Assembly: GCA_020002185.1 (NCBI GenBank) | Contig: CM034531.1 | Span: 84,256,183 to 84,320,182 of the forward strand | Length of the DNA stretch: 64,000 nt | Source: Paraescarpia echinospica | Taxonomy: Eukaryota > Annelida > Polychaeta > Sabellida > Siboglinidae | Direction: 5' to 3' | Shown: positions 1 through 10,329 of the stretch, piece by piece | How the letters are laid out: each line of letters starts with the position of its first letter | Numbering within the stretch: the stretch's first letter is position 1 | Translations under genes and position numbers: made by a program | The notes under the pieces: generated by a model | Databases searched by the model: none | What the model was told of the DNA's origin: nothing | The model's input: only the letters and a program-made list of their open reading frames with translations

Positions 1-1065
1 TACATATTTGTTTTGTCGCTAAATAATATTTCCTTTAAGCCAAGTTTAAGGTTAAGAAATGTGTAGGTATATCAACAAGAATGCAAGCCAGGAACTATAA
101 CTAAAACGAGAACAAACTGAGAATTTTGGAAAGTGTTACGAAGATATTCATAAGCAATATGTTTCATAAAATGTAGCAATGTATAGCAGCTACGGTACCA
201 CAAATAACTTCATAAAAGAACAGCTGATAATAAAAGAAACAGGTGAACTCAATCTATTACAGGATAATAACTGATCAAATAATACATACTAGCAGAAATC
301 CTAATAAAATATAAATAGAACTGACTGATATTCTGACAAAGATTTGAAAGAGTGGTGGACTGTCTTCTGTGTATACATGCCAGGAGGAGTTGGTGTTTTT
401 GACGGTGGTTATTTTAATCTACTTAAAGTGTAACAGACACAAGAATTAGATTGATGCACATGTGACGGATTTGGCATGCTAGCAGTAAGTGGTGTCTCTA
501 CTGCAAGCTCAGCTCTAACTAGGTCCGAAGCACCAGTGCAAGAAAGGAAACTGGCTAATGGTGTGGAAGGAAGGAAGTCTTTTCTCTTCACATGCTCGCT
601 CTTATTTTTAGGTGTGGCTCATCTTCATGTCAAAAAATCAACTATTATGCAACACGTTCTGTGGTAAACTAAAAAACTTGTGGCATCCAGGAATTAATTA
701 CTGTACATGTGAATATGTAACTATGTTTAATCACAACTGTACTCGTACACTAAACTAATTTAGTGGAAATTGCTATTGGTTGGACATGAGAACTCTGGGA
801 AGTTGGCAGTCATGTTGTACTTGTTAGACAACTTTGACCTACTACTTGTCCATCTTTCTCTCGCAATTTAATGGCCACAATGTAAATACATAATGAGTGT
901 CAGAATAAAAAAATATATAAATAATTATATTTATAAATAATTGCCTGCTTAATTCAATCAGTCAACAGAACAGTGGGTAATAGAATCAACCAATTGGGAA
1001 AAGCATTTCCTATTCACGTTATATTGAGACACCTCATCGGAGGGATCACATAAGTTCACAGTCCC
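1..1065. other. AT-rich non-coding flank
   Basis: No gene could be supported here. The longest open frames are about 60 codons. The minus-strand frame at 409-591 has ordinary-looking composition but no convincing splice acceptor or homology, so it is not called. A short AT-rich tract lies near 900-945. Confidence 0.5.
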
Positions 1066-2656
1066 CTAATATGTTACATACGGTGTGGGGGAGGGGGTTA
1101 GGTCATCACCACATTACATATGGGGGGAGGGGTTTGGTCATCACCAAGTTACATATGGGGGGAGGGTGTTAGGTCATCACCACATCACATATGGGGGAGG
1201 GGTTTGATCACCACCAAGTTACATATGGGGTGAGGTCATCACCACGTTACATATGGGGGGAGGGGTTTGGTCATCACCATGTTACATACGGGGGGATGGG
1301 TTTGGTCATCACATTATATATGGGGGGAGGGGTTTGGTCATCACCAAGTTACATAAGGGGGGAGGGGGTTAGGTCATTACCACGTTATATATGGCATGGG
1401 GGAGAGGTTTGGTCATCACCACATTACATATGGGGGAGGGGGGTTAGGTCATCACCATGTTATATATGGCATGGGGGAGGAGTTTGGTCATCACCACGTT
1501 ATATACGGGGTGGGGGAAGGGTTTGATCACCACATTACATACAGGGTGGGGGGTCATCACCATGTTACATATGAGGGGGGGTTTGGTCATCACCACATTA
1601 CATATGGGAGGAGGGGTTTGGTCATCACCACATTACATACAGGGGAGGGGTTTGGTCATCACCACATTACATATGGGGGGAGGGATTTGGTCATCACCAT
1701 ATTACATATGGGGGAGGGGGTTAGGTCATCACCACGTTATTTACGGCATGAGGGAAGGGTTTGGTCATTACTACATTACATACGGGGTGGGGGAGGGGGT
1801 AGGTTATCACCATGTTACATATGGGGGAGGATTTGGTCATCACCACGTTACATACGGTGGGATGGGTTTGGTCATCACCACGTTATATATTGTGGGATGG
1901 GTTTAGTCATCACCACGGTATATACTGTGGGATGGGTTTGGTCATCACCATGTTACATACAGGGAGAGAGGGTTAAGTCAACACCACGTTATATACGGGG
2001 TGGGGGAGGAGGTTAGGTCAACACCACGTTACATACAGGGAGGGGGTTAGGTCATTACCACGTTATATACGGCATGTGGGGAGAGGTTTGGTCATCACCA
2101 CATTACATATGAGGGAGGGGGGTTAGGTCATCACCATGTTATATATGGCATGGGGGAGGAGTTTGGTCATCACCACGTTATATACGGGGTGAGGGAAGGG
2201 TTTGATCACCACATTACATACAGGGTGGGGGGTCATCACCATGTTACATACGAGGGGGGGTTTGATCATCACCACATTACATACAGGAGGGGTTTGGTCA
2301 TCACCACATTACATACGGGGGAGGGGTTTGGTCATCACCATGTTACATACAGGGAGAGAGGGTTAAGTCAACACCATGTTATATACGGGGTGGGGGAGGA
2401 GGTTAGATCAACACCACGTTACATACAGGGAGAGGGTTAAGTCAACACCATGTTATATACGGGGTGGGGGAGGAGGTTAGATCAACACCACGTTACATAC
2501 AGGGAGAGAGGGTTAAGTCAACACCACGTTATATACAGGGTGGTGGAGGGGGTTAGGTCAACACCACGTTACATACAGGGAGAGAGAGAGGGTTAAGTTA
2601 ACACCACGTTATATACAGGGCGGGGGAGGGGGTTAGGTCATCACCATATTACTTAT
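1066..2656. repeat. G-rich minisatellite, ~34-36 bp units
   Basis: About 45 tandem units each contain GGTCATCACCAC followed by a TTACATAYGG-like segment and a run of five to seven G with an interrupting A. Spacing measured at the left end is 35, 36 and 34 bp. Units differ by small indels and by variants (GGTCAACACC in the right third). A block starting near 1393 recurs almost unchanged near 2071, about 678 bp away, so a large segment of the array was itself duplicated. Because 36 bp is 12 codons, some frames read as His-rich repeats. That is most likely a by-product, since frames shift wherever units are 34 or 35 bp. Confidence 0.95.
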
Positions 2657-2963
2657 AGGGTATTGGTGGGGTGGTTGAACCAATACTAAATACACAAGGT
2701 ATAGGTGGGGTGATTGAACCAATACTAAATACACCAGTATAGGTGGGGTGATTGAACCAATACTAAATACACCAGGTATTGGTGGGGTGGTTCAACCAAT
2801 ACTAAATACACCAGTATTGGTGGGGTGGTTCAACCAATACTAAATACACCAGTTATTGGTGGGGTGGTTGAATCAATTCTAAATACTCAAGATATTGGTG
2901 GGGTGGTTGAACCAATACTAAATACACCAGGTATTGGTGGGGTGGTTGAACCAATACTAAACG
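2657..2963. repeat. 39-bp minisatellite with internal inverted repeat
   Basis: Seven to eight units of about 37-40 bp follow the previous array directly. Each unit contains TATTGGT, a G-rich spacer and ACCAATA. The two ends are reverse complements, so each unit can form a 7-bp stem. Variation is mainly one or two bases at the unit joint (CCAGG, CCAG, CAAGG) and TTGAACC versus TTCAACC. Confidence 0.93.
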
Positions 2964-3077
2964 CATGACATCTTTTTGGACTTGGAAAACTCACGAGACC
3001 AACCCTTAATTGACTGCTGCTTTACTGAATCAAACTGCTTTGGCCCGAAGTGAGTCTAATAAGCACAGTCCCCCCTA

Positions 3078-3132
3078 CTACATGGATACCTGCTACATGG
3101 ACACCTGCTACATGGACACCTGCTACATGCAG
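3078..3132. repeat. 15-bp tandem repeat, 3.6 copies
   Basis: The unit CTACATGGACACCTG is repeated from 3078 with one substitution in the first unit and a partial fourth copy ending CTACATGCAG. Confidence 0.9.
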
Positions 3133-4260
3133 TTTTAAACATTATCTACAAAAAGGTAAGACCCTGACAGAACAGTTTACCACGCACAGGTGCTATCAAG
3201 AAAAAAAATGGTTTAACAAAAATTGACTAAATTATTGTTCTGTTTTTGTTAATAGGTATGGGAAAATGTAATTCAACCAGAGTGGAATGTTACGACGGTT
3301 GATGGTCCTACTAAGTGACACTTTCAGACCACCAGTAAATTCAAACACAAATTTAACTGAACAATCTTTCTTCGAATTGCCAATTACATCTGGATCTATT
3401 ACAATCGCCCCGGAATAAAAAGCAACAAAACGCAATTATTTGAGTGGCTGTGAATAATTATTATTGGAATTGTAGAAGACATCACACCTGACAGGTAGTC
3501 CTTCATTCAGTAACAGTCTCGCAGAAACTGGCCATGACAATACATCACTACATGTTTAATGTTACAAAGTTCAGTGACATCACTGTGAGTGGGGTGGGCT
3601 GAATACACCATTCTACCACTGTCAATTTGTTGACGCAAAAAGTATGCTCAACGAAAGATTAGTTTAACTTCGCTCAAAGAACTACACTGTTTAATGGGAT
3701 GGCGAGTGCAACACATTTGACAAAGGCATCTTAACCTCTGCAGGAAGTTATAAAGCTATACAGCACATATTTCCTGTAGTACAATATAGATCTGTGGTAT
3801 CCCATTGTTATATGGATTAGTTTCCCACAGAATATTTCTGATAGCGTATAAACTTTCTTGTGTTTATAACATAAATGTTAAAAAATCATATGACAACCTT
3901 ATTACGATTGAAGCACAACAAATTTTGATTTAAGCAGATTTCCAACAAAACTTACTGGATTGCGTTTTTTGTAGATATACTTTACAGCCCGACTGATGGC
4001 TATACTCAGTCAGAATAGGAAGAAATGAAAACGGTGATCTGGATGTATACTGCTTTATACAGATTTTTAAGTTATAAATATGGATTTCAACCAAATATTA
4101 ATGATGGAACTATTAAAATTCAAGGAATTAGTGCAAAATATATTTAATATTATTTATATATGAAACAAATCTAAAGGCAGAAAACAATGAACAATACACT
4201 AACCAAACTGTGGTACAAATAAGACACCCTTACCAAACCGTGTAGTGTTTATCACGAATT
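3133..4260. other. Unassigned intergenic sequence
   Basis: No supported gene. A 67-codon minus-strand frame at 3232-3435 has balanced composition and could be an exon, but the opposite strand is also open over much of it. No matching splice sites or recognised family could be named, so it is not called as coding. Confidence 0.4.
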
Positions 4261-4276
4261 GACACACACTATCTCT

Positions 4277-4331
4277 TTTCATTACACACACATGCATGCA
4301 TGCACGCACGTGCGCACACACACACACACAT
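4277..4331. repeat. CA/GCAT microsatellite
   Basis: A mixed alternating purine-pyrimidine run of (CA)n, (TGCA)n and (CGCA)n with potential to adopt Z-DNA. Confidence 0.9.
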
Positions 4332-4498
4332 GTGAACTGATGTTCTTCTTACCCATTGTAGCTATCTTGTGAAGGAACTTGGTTCAAGTCATTTGTATGT
4401 GGATGTTTGACTTGTTGAGGCCTGTTGACACAAACACAAATAATTATAGTGGCTCATACACAATGATTTAAAAAGTAAAATTCATATTGACTTGTAAC

Positions 4499-5020
4499 CA
4501 GAGCTGGTAGAAGTATATGTATTTTGTGCTTGAGTAAAAGAGCAACTAGGAAAGAAGCTACTTTATAAGTACTTTTTAAAAATTGTACTTGAAGTAGAAA
4601 GTAAACAACTGTACTTGAAGTAAACACAAAAGTACTTTTCTAGAGTGACTGTATAAAATGGTTGACATCCCAGCACCCACACAACATCATTCAGTGAATA
4701 AATCAAACATGTTATTTAACTGAACTGTTACACACAAAAAATACATCTAAGCTGGTGAATATTTTAGTTAGGTGAGAACTTGTTCTTGCTAAAAAAATCA
4801 AACTAACAAATCACAGATGAACCAATCATTTTTTTAAAGAAGTCTCAAAATGGTAACACAAAAAATATGGATACTTCATTACAATCAGAAAAGTACACCT
4901 TAATTGTACTTCGTTACACGTAAATTAAAAGTACTTCTAAAAAAATGTACTCCATTACTCAAAAAAAGTATATTTTTCTACTCAAGTAGAGTATTGAAAT
5001 AAAAGTACATATCGGCTCTA
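4499..5020. mobile_element. Non-autonomous hAT-type MITE (522 bp)
   Basis: The element starts CAGAGCTGG and ends CGGCTCTA. The termini are imperfect inverted repeats. It is bounded by an exact 8-bp direct repeat CTTGTAAC at 4491-4498 and 5021-5028. An 8-bp target duplication and a CAGAG-like terminus are hallmarks of hAT elements. The interior is rich in AAGTACTT and ACTTGAGTA motifs on both strands, as in the well-known short hAT MITEs of aquatic animals, and it has no transposase. This is one of the cleanest insertions in the window. Confidence 0.85.
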
Positions 5021-5028
5021 CTTGTAAC

Positions 5029-5690
5029 ATACATATATATATAATTATGTATATTAGTCCAGCGGATATGTGCAGAAAATAACAGAATTGTGCACTTTTT
5101 TTATAAAAGCAAGACACTTTGCTCATCTGTTCTAGGCACCAAGGGAACCATTTTAAAGATTGGAGGCATTCCAGATTTTGCTGCATTCAGAAATGGTGGC
5201 CATTTTTTTAAATGGGCACCAAATTCACTTTCCCAATATCTTAATAACTGCGTTACATAGAGCAACATTATGTGTGTCTAGTTGTAGGTTTTAGGATTCA
5301 AAGATTTCATATTTGTTACTTTTGGACTTTTCCGACATTCACATCCACCATTTTTAAAGATAGCGGTCATCAATACAAATTAGAAATAGAGCCATATAGT
5401 TTGTTTTTGAATAGTTTGGAGGATAGCGATTTCACAAAGTCTAACGTTTTACCTTTGTCAACATGCCTATATCCGCCATTTTTAAAGATGGCGCCCTTCA
5501 AAGCATATTATTCCCATATCTCAAGAACCACACAACATAGAGCCACAAAGTTGATGTCAAAATGTATGTTTTTTAGATGTGGTGATTTCAAATACATTAC
5601 TTTTGACCTTCTTTGACTTTAAATATACCTGCCATTTTGAAATATGGTGGCAGACAAAGCCTGTTATTCCAGTGTCTTAATATTTACATA
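5029..5690 (+). repeat. Left inverted arm with modular palindromes
   Basis: About 645 bp, starting beside a short TA-rich tract and matching in reverse complement the segments 7436-7776 plus 10028-10325, and 10330-10975. It is built from about 150-170-bp modules. Each module carries an inverted motif of the form GCCATYTTT-AAAATGGC (near 5207, 5345, 5490 and 5630), a GTYAAAAGTAA-like segment (or its complement) and a TATGTAACGYAGTTATTAAGATAT-type segment with variations. A 114-codon frame at 5272-5616 is open in this copy and partly in the others. No coding role is claimed. Confidence 0.8.
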
Positions 5691-5735
5691 TCATCGAACC
5701 TTGAAGTTGGAGTCAAAAAACATGTTTCACACATC

Positions 5736-6475
5736 TCACTGACATCCACCGCATTGTGCAGTGCATGTTGGCTTTGAAACACAGATGCTGTCCTCTGCAG
5801 CCTTCATGCAGCCACAGTTGATGATCGCATGGCAAGCTGTGCCTGCAGGTGGTAGTGTCATCAACTGCACCTTCCATTCAGACACGTTCTCCTTTTGAAT
5901 CCAGCCGAAGTCTACTGGACTGGGCAAGTGTGAGGCTTTCAGCAGGGCCTGGCCTCAGACGTGGCAAGCCTGCTAGCCCACTCACAGCAGGTGTTGTACG
6001 AGGACATCCCGTGTTGGTGGAATTTTTTCGATCTCCCTTCCTTTCTGTGTGAAGTGGATCTGTCTGGCCCGGTTCACGTGGACCTCAGATCTGCCCCGGT
6101 CTTACAGTACAATAACGTACCTCTCAATAGTTGGAAGAACGCCTCTCAGGATATCTGTCGAGGGACTGTCTGCACGAGCATAAGTTTGCTTCTTTCAACG
6201 AAACACGATGATGTATCACACCCGGTCAGTGCATGGAAGACTGGCTGTGTCTTGCACTTGTCAAGACCAAGCTGGTGTGCAATAGCAATAGCAGTTGCAT
6301 CGAAGTATCGGAATGATTTCCCTGTGCCGATCGCTACCACAAGACTTTCACAGCCAAGTCTGCGAGCGAAGCTGACGGCTAGCACAACATCAGTGTCAAC
6401 TCTTCTCATGACAGTCTTCCTTGCGTGACACCATCTGCAGCTACAGCAGCATCTGGGTGTCTGCCTCTTCGTGTG
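5736..6475 (-). pseudogene. HALTGCDT-family transposon protein, decayed
   Basis: Minus-strand remnants appear in family order. HEEADTQ lies near 6445-6475. A VDTDVVLAV segment and the signature HALTGCDT lie in the open frame 6146-6409. A degraded middle resembles the usual IERYVIVLY...KGR part. A Cys-rich tail at 5736-5927 has CHAIINCGC and CTAQCGGC. Stops and frameshifts separate the pieces, so the copy is dead. From memory, such proteins are repeated in many marine invertebrate genomes and travel with mobile DNA. I infer that EEADT, VDTD and GCDT resemble the acidic motifs of FEN/XPG-type 5' nucleases, where the last is a GCDY motif. The gene sits between the inverted arms at 5.0-5.7 and 7.4-7.8 kb. 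Confidence 0.75.
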
Positions 6476-6794
6476 TACATGGTGATAGCTGGGCTATTAC
6501 CACAATTTAAACAACTTTCGTTTTCTTTGATTCAAGTACGCCATGGACATCCACGGGGGCAAGATAGCACTTCCTCCCCTGGATCTAAATTATTGGACAT
6601 ATATTCGTCAATTAAATATACGTTAGGCTTTTGTTAGCCTTACATTTTATGTGATATCTTTACATTTAATAATATATATACATGTGTATATCAATATATA
6701 TAACACAATCAACGGCCAAATACCAGAGCACCAGAATATTCACCAACCACTTCGAAGATATCCACAAACAACTATGTATCCTGGCTGCTACAGC
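6476..6794. other. Unassigned spacer with TA-rich tract
   Basis: It lies between two opposing pseudogenes. It probably holds decayed upstream coding sequence of the HALTGCDT protein. An imperfect palindromic (TA)n tract occurs at about 6670-6705. No open frame of note was seen. Confidence 0.4.
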
Positions 6795-7275
6795 TTCTGA
6801 CCAGCCAAGATGCAGTTGCAGTTTGCATCTGAAACATTGACATTCTTGGTGTGCCTGGTCATCATGGCGAAATATTCAGGGATGTTGGAGCCAGTGACAC
6901 AAGGTTTGCAAGCTGTTCAACTTGATGTTCTCACAGTTCACGACTACATCCAGCAGCTGTTGCTCATATTAAAAACTCACAGATGAAAAGCTGACGAACA
7001 CTTTAAGGAAGACATAATGGTGCAAACTGATAAGATTGCAAAGGACTTGGAATCGAGTTGTGTGTGCCTCGCCAGTGTGGACGTCTAACTCAACAACCAA
7101 TCTACCAGAGCAAGACAGTGGAGTAGTATTATTGGGTGGCAATATTCATTCCATACCTGGATTCCATAATCAAGTCACGAGGAAGTCGGTTTGCTCTCGA
7201 AAACAAGCATCACTTTGCTCTGTTCTCCCTCCACACTGGACTGATGTCTCAGATGGACCGCAACAGTTTCCGAGA
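6795..7275 (+). pseudogene. hAT-like transposase C-terminal fragment
   Basis: Plus-strand frames joined across frameshifts give, in order: an LVIMAKYSGMLEPVTQGLQ-like helix; a segment with DYIQQLLLILKTHR ending in a stop; a basic PRQCGRLTQQP stretch; and the hydrophobic IFIPYLDSII. This order resembles the C-terminal part of ZMYM/PRKRIR-type hAT-derived transposases, in which a KY..LL..V..LQ region precedes an R-rich linker and an IPYLD..I motif. It lacks the N-terminal domain, the catalytic region and the terminal dimerisation motif. At least two frame breaks and two stops show it is not functional. It faces the HALTGCDT pseudogene. Confidence 0.65.
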
Positions 7276-7435
7276 TCGCATGGTTCAGTCAAGTGTTTTG
7301 TCCATACAGCTGTACTATACTATGCTTTGATATACTATCGTAATTTATTGAAAAATTATATTGACCTCAACTGTACATATTATATAGATCACACCAACTT
7401 GGTTCAAGGATATGTAGACAGTAAGATATGGGAAT

Positions 7436-7776
7436 AATAGGCTCTGTCTGCCGCCATCTTTCAAAATGGCGGTAATTTTAAAGTCAATGAAGGTTAAAAG
7501 TAATGTATTTAAAACCTTTCACATTAGAAAACATCCATTTCGACATCAACTTTGTGGCTCTGTCTTATGTAGTTCTTGCGATATGGCAATAACATGCTTT
7601 GACAGGTGCCATCTTTATAAATGGAGGATGTAGACATGTCAACAAAGGTAAAAAGTTATATCTTTTGCAATCACTATCCTCCAAGCTATTCAAAAACGTA
7701 AACAATATGTCTCTATGTAACGTAGTTATTAAGATATCTTTACATTTGTATTGACAACCACCATCTTTAAAAATGG
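7436..7776 (-). repeat. Right inverted arm, inner part
   Basis: This is the reverse complement of about 5340-5690. It starts at a GGCTCTGTCTGCC segment and contains the palindromes at 7457, near 7610 and near 7762. It stops at TAAAAATGG, where a foreign segment enters. The outer part of this arm continues at 10028-10325. Confidence 0.75.
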
Positions 7777-8639
7777 GCCAAGTGGCCCTGAAGTCCTTTG
7801 GACTAATACGTCTATATGTGACCTCGTCTGACAAAATGAGTGATAAGTCGGAAAAATTGTAACATTGTTTTCTTACATCCTTGTAAAGGTTTGGTAGGGT
7901 GCTTTACACGGTTTCAAAAAATATGATTGCTACAAAAATTGGCAAAGTTATGGAGCATTGAACATGGTAGGGATCAAAAAGTGAAAATGAAGAAAACGGC
8001 TGTTGAAGTTTTACATTATATATGCAAATGGTTTGCATGGAAATATTACATGCACAACATTCAAATGTGGCACACAGTATGTAATATGTATGTTATGTTA
8101 CAATGATACACTGGAAGTACAAATGTGCTGCTACAAAGACTTATCAAGTTATGCCAGATTATGTCTTTATGTGTAAAACTAAGAGGACAGATTATTTGAG
8201 AGCAAAAGGTAGACTCACTGTTTGACACAGTTTAAAACCTACAGGCAACTGTCCAGTTTAACAGGGGTCTAGTGGCTTAATGCTGTCTGTTGACACAAGC
8301 TACTGCCAGTGACCAATTACACATTCATCAGTTTCCATAAAACAATAGCAGGCAGATAATCTTAGCTCCACAGCTGGGTGTAATACACAACCAGAGCCAC
8401 CACTGATTCATGGTCAAGTAGATTAGCTCAATGCACCAACTAAGTGACAGTGTCCAGAGTGAGGCCTAAGCAGTGTCCTCATTGCTGAATAGATCAATTA
8501 AACCTGCCAAGTGGGTGATATTCTGCACAAGTGTTCATTAATGCTCAGTGATTGTTCAGAACACCAGACTGACCACATACCTAAACAAAGCGAATGTAAT
8601 AGGTGAAGAACAGGCAGTGTTCAAATAGGGGTATTGGTT

Positions 8640-9040
8640 AAATTGTATTAGTCTCGATGCAAAAGGCTTTATTGTGCCTTCATCGATTGTAAGAAAGCAT
8701 TTGATTTAGTAGACCGGTCCTCCCTGTGGTCTAAGATAATTTCATGCGTATTAATGGTATTGTGTTGAAAGTTGTATACGTGTACAAAAATGCTAAATCA
8801 TGTATAAATCAGGGCCAGGCTGTGTCAGCCTTCTTCTCATATGATGTATAGGTATGGCAAAGAGAAAACATGTGTCCTTTGTTATTTGCTATTTACCTGA
8901 ATCATTTTGAACACTGTTAGTCACAATTATAACGGACTTGACATGGCAGCTGGTGAAATTTACAACAACCTTAGGGATGATAATGTAGAAAATGTATGTT
9001 CTACTATATGCTGATGACACTAGAATGATTCAATCAAATA
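8640..9040 (+). pseudogene. Degenerate LINE reverse transcriptase
   Basis: The plus strand reads FIDCKKAFDLVDRSSLW near 8690, the YxDxxKAFD..DR block of non-LTR reverse transcriptases. About 300 bp later it reads LLYADDT near 9000, the catalytic [FY]ADD box, in a different frame. Several stops lie between. The spacing suits an RT palm domain with small deletions. Confidence 0.75.
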
Positions 9041-9260
9041 CAGATTTCTTGCTTGTTTATAGTGGAACTATGTCAACTCTTCTAATGGTTGACATTTGGT
9101 TGTTTCAGGTGTCAACTATATTGTGAATCTGTAATTATTAGTCTATATTGATACAATTGATTTACACAGTACCACGTCTACACAAGGCATGGCAAGCATA
9201 AACAGAATAGAATGCATTTGATATCAATAAAGTGTAGGATATTTCACTCTATAGTTGTCC

Positions 9261-9336
9261 AGAATATTAATTTTCTATGTTTGTCACCTACAGGTGACAG
9301 AATATTAATTTTCTATGTTTGTCACCTACAGGTTTC
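9261..9336. repeat. 38-bp direct tandem duplication
   Basis: A segment beginning AGAATATTAATTTTC and ending CACCTACAGG occurs twice at an exact 38-bp offset without visible divergence, so the duplication is recent. Confidence 0.95.
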
Positions 9337-9704
9337 TACAGACAATACACTTTAACCCATAGACACCACAGTCACACCATTTTATAATAATTAAATGAAC
9401 ATCAAAATAAACACAACTTGCAATTATAGAAAATCATAGTTTTGAAGATAGAAAGTGTTAGGCAACTAACTGTTCAGTCTAACAGGGGTCAAGTGTGTCT
9501 ACTCTGCCTGGGAGCTGTGACCAATTAAAGATTAGTTAAGGTCTCAATGGTACAGTAACACTAGGCTGCAGAGTTTAGTCATGGTGTTGACTTTGTGGCA
9601 CATTAAACAAAATCTACTGTTGGGGGTGGTCTCAAGGGCCCTTCTCAAAACCACATCACTAGATAATGTAAAACTTTTGCACTTTGTGGGTCCCTTAGGT
9701 GCCC

Positions 9705-9985
9705 TCAGAATGATTCAATCATATACAGATGTCTTGTATATTGTGGCAGCACCCTAAGATACATCTATGCAAAATTAGAAAAAAAGTTGCTGAACAGTTT
9801 TTGAAAAAATAGGCAAAATGTTACATTTTTACCAGTTTTGGGGTCCTTGGAGGCCCTAGGGAACCCTTAAAATGATTCAATCAAATACAGATTTTTCGTG
9901 CATAGTGGCCGTGCCCTAAGATATGTATATTCAAAATTAGAGAAAAAGTTGCTGAGCGGTTTCTGAGATACGGAAAGAGTGATGG
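9705..9985. repeat. Diverged ~160-bp tandem pair
   Basis: TGATTCAATCAWATACAGAT, then CCCTAAGATA, then AAAGTTGCTGA occur in the same order at about 9711-9795 and 9873-9955. A short related piece lies at about 9025. Divergence is moderate. This looks like the 3' non-coding part of a transposon. Confidence 0.75.
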
Positions 9986-10027
9986 CAGAGTGATGGCAAT
10001 AGTCCCTTGGACCTTCGGCCAAAGGAC

Positions 10028-10325
10028 TAAAAATGGCGAATGTGAATGTCGGAGAAGTCCAAAAGTAATAAATCTGAATTCTTCGACCCTTAAAACATAT
10101 ATCTGAACAAACATTATTGCTCTATATAGCGCAGCTATTACGATATGGGGAAATTGCATTTGGCGGCCATTTTTGTAAATGGCCTCCATTTCTGAATGCA
10201 GAAAAATCTGGAATGCCTCCAATCTATAATGGTTCAATTGGTGTATAGAACAGGTGAGCAAAGTGTCTTGCTTTTATCTGTGCTTTTATGCACAATCTGT
10301 TCACCTATCCACTGGACTATATGGA
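10028..10325 (-). repeat. Right inverted arm, outer part
   Basis: This continues the arm interrupted at 7776. In reverse complement it matches the outer half of the left arm (about 5046-5340) and ends at CCACTGGACTATA, the counterpart of the left arm's TTAGTCCAGCGG end. Palindromic GCCATTTTTGTAAATGGC lies at about 10168. Confidence 0.75.
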
Positions 10326-10329
10326 AAGC

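Larger units (their letters stand above)
7777..10027. mobile_element. 2.25-kb repeat inserted in the right arm
   Basis: This segment interrupts the arm homology. TAAAAATGG occurs at both edges (7768-7776 and 10028-10036). It begins with a GGGCCA..TGGCCC inverted motif. It ends with a hairpin-like AGTCCCTTGG...CCAAAGGACT. Its first 770 bp recur at 51147-51923. Inside are a degenerate reverse-transcriptase remnant (8640-9040), a 38-bp direct repeat and a diverged 160-bp tandem pair. It may be a composite of several insertions. The 9-bp flanking repeat could be a target duplication, or part of the element, because the second copy also starts with TAAAAATGG. Confidence 0.6.

Noticed and set aside
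1396..2016. 206-codon His/Gly-rich frame in the first minisatellite
   Set aside because: Frame changes among 34-, 35- and 36-bp units, three overlapping frames are open, and there is no evidence of a gene. Kept only as a finding.
1081..2660. Telomere-like GGGTTAGG words
   Set aside because: The word occurs only as part of the 35-bp unit and never as tandem TTAGGG.
5272..5616. 114-codon frame in the left arm, partly open in the other arms
   Set aside because: Frames are not maintained across the three copies, and the sequence is explained by the palindromic modules.
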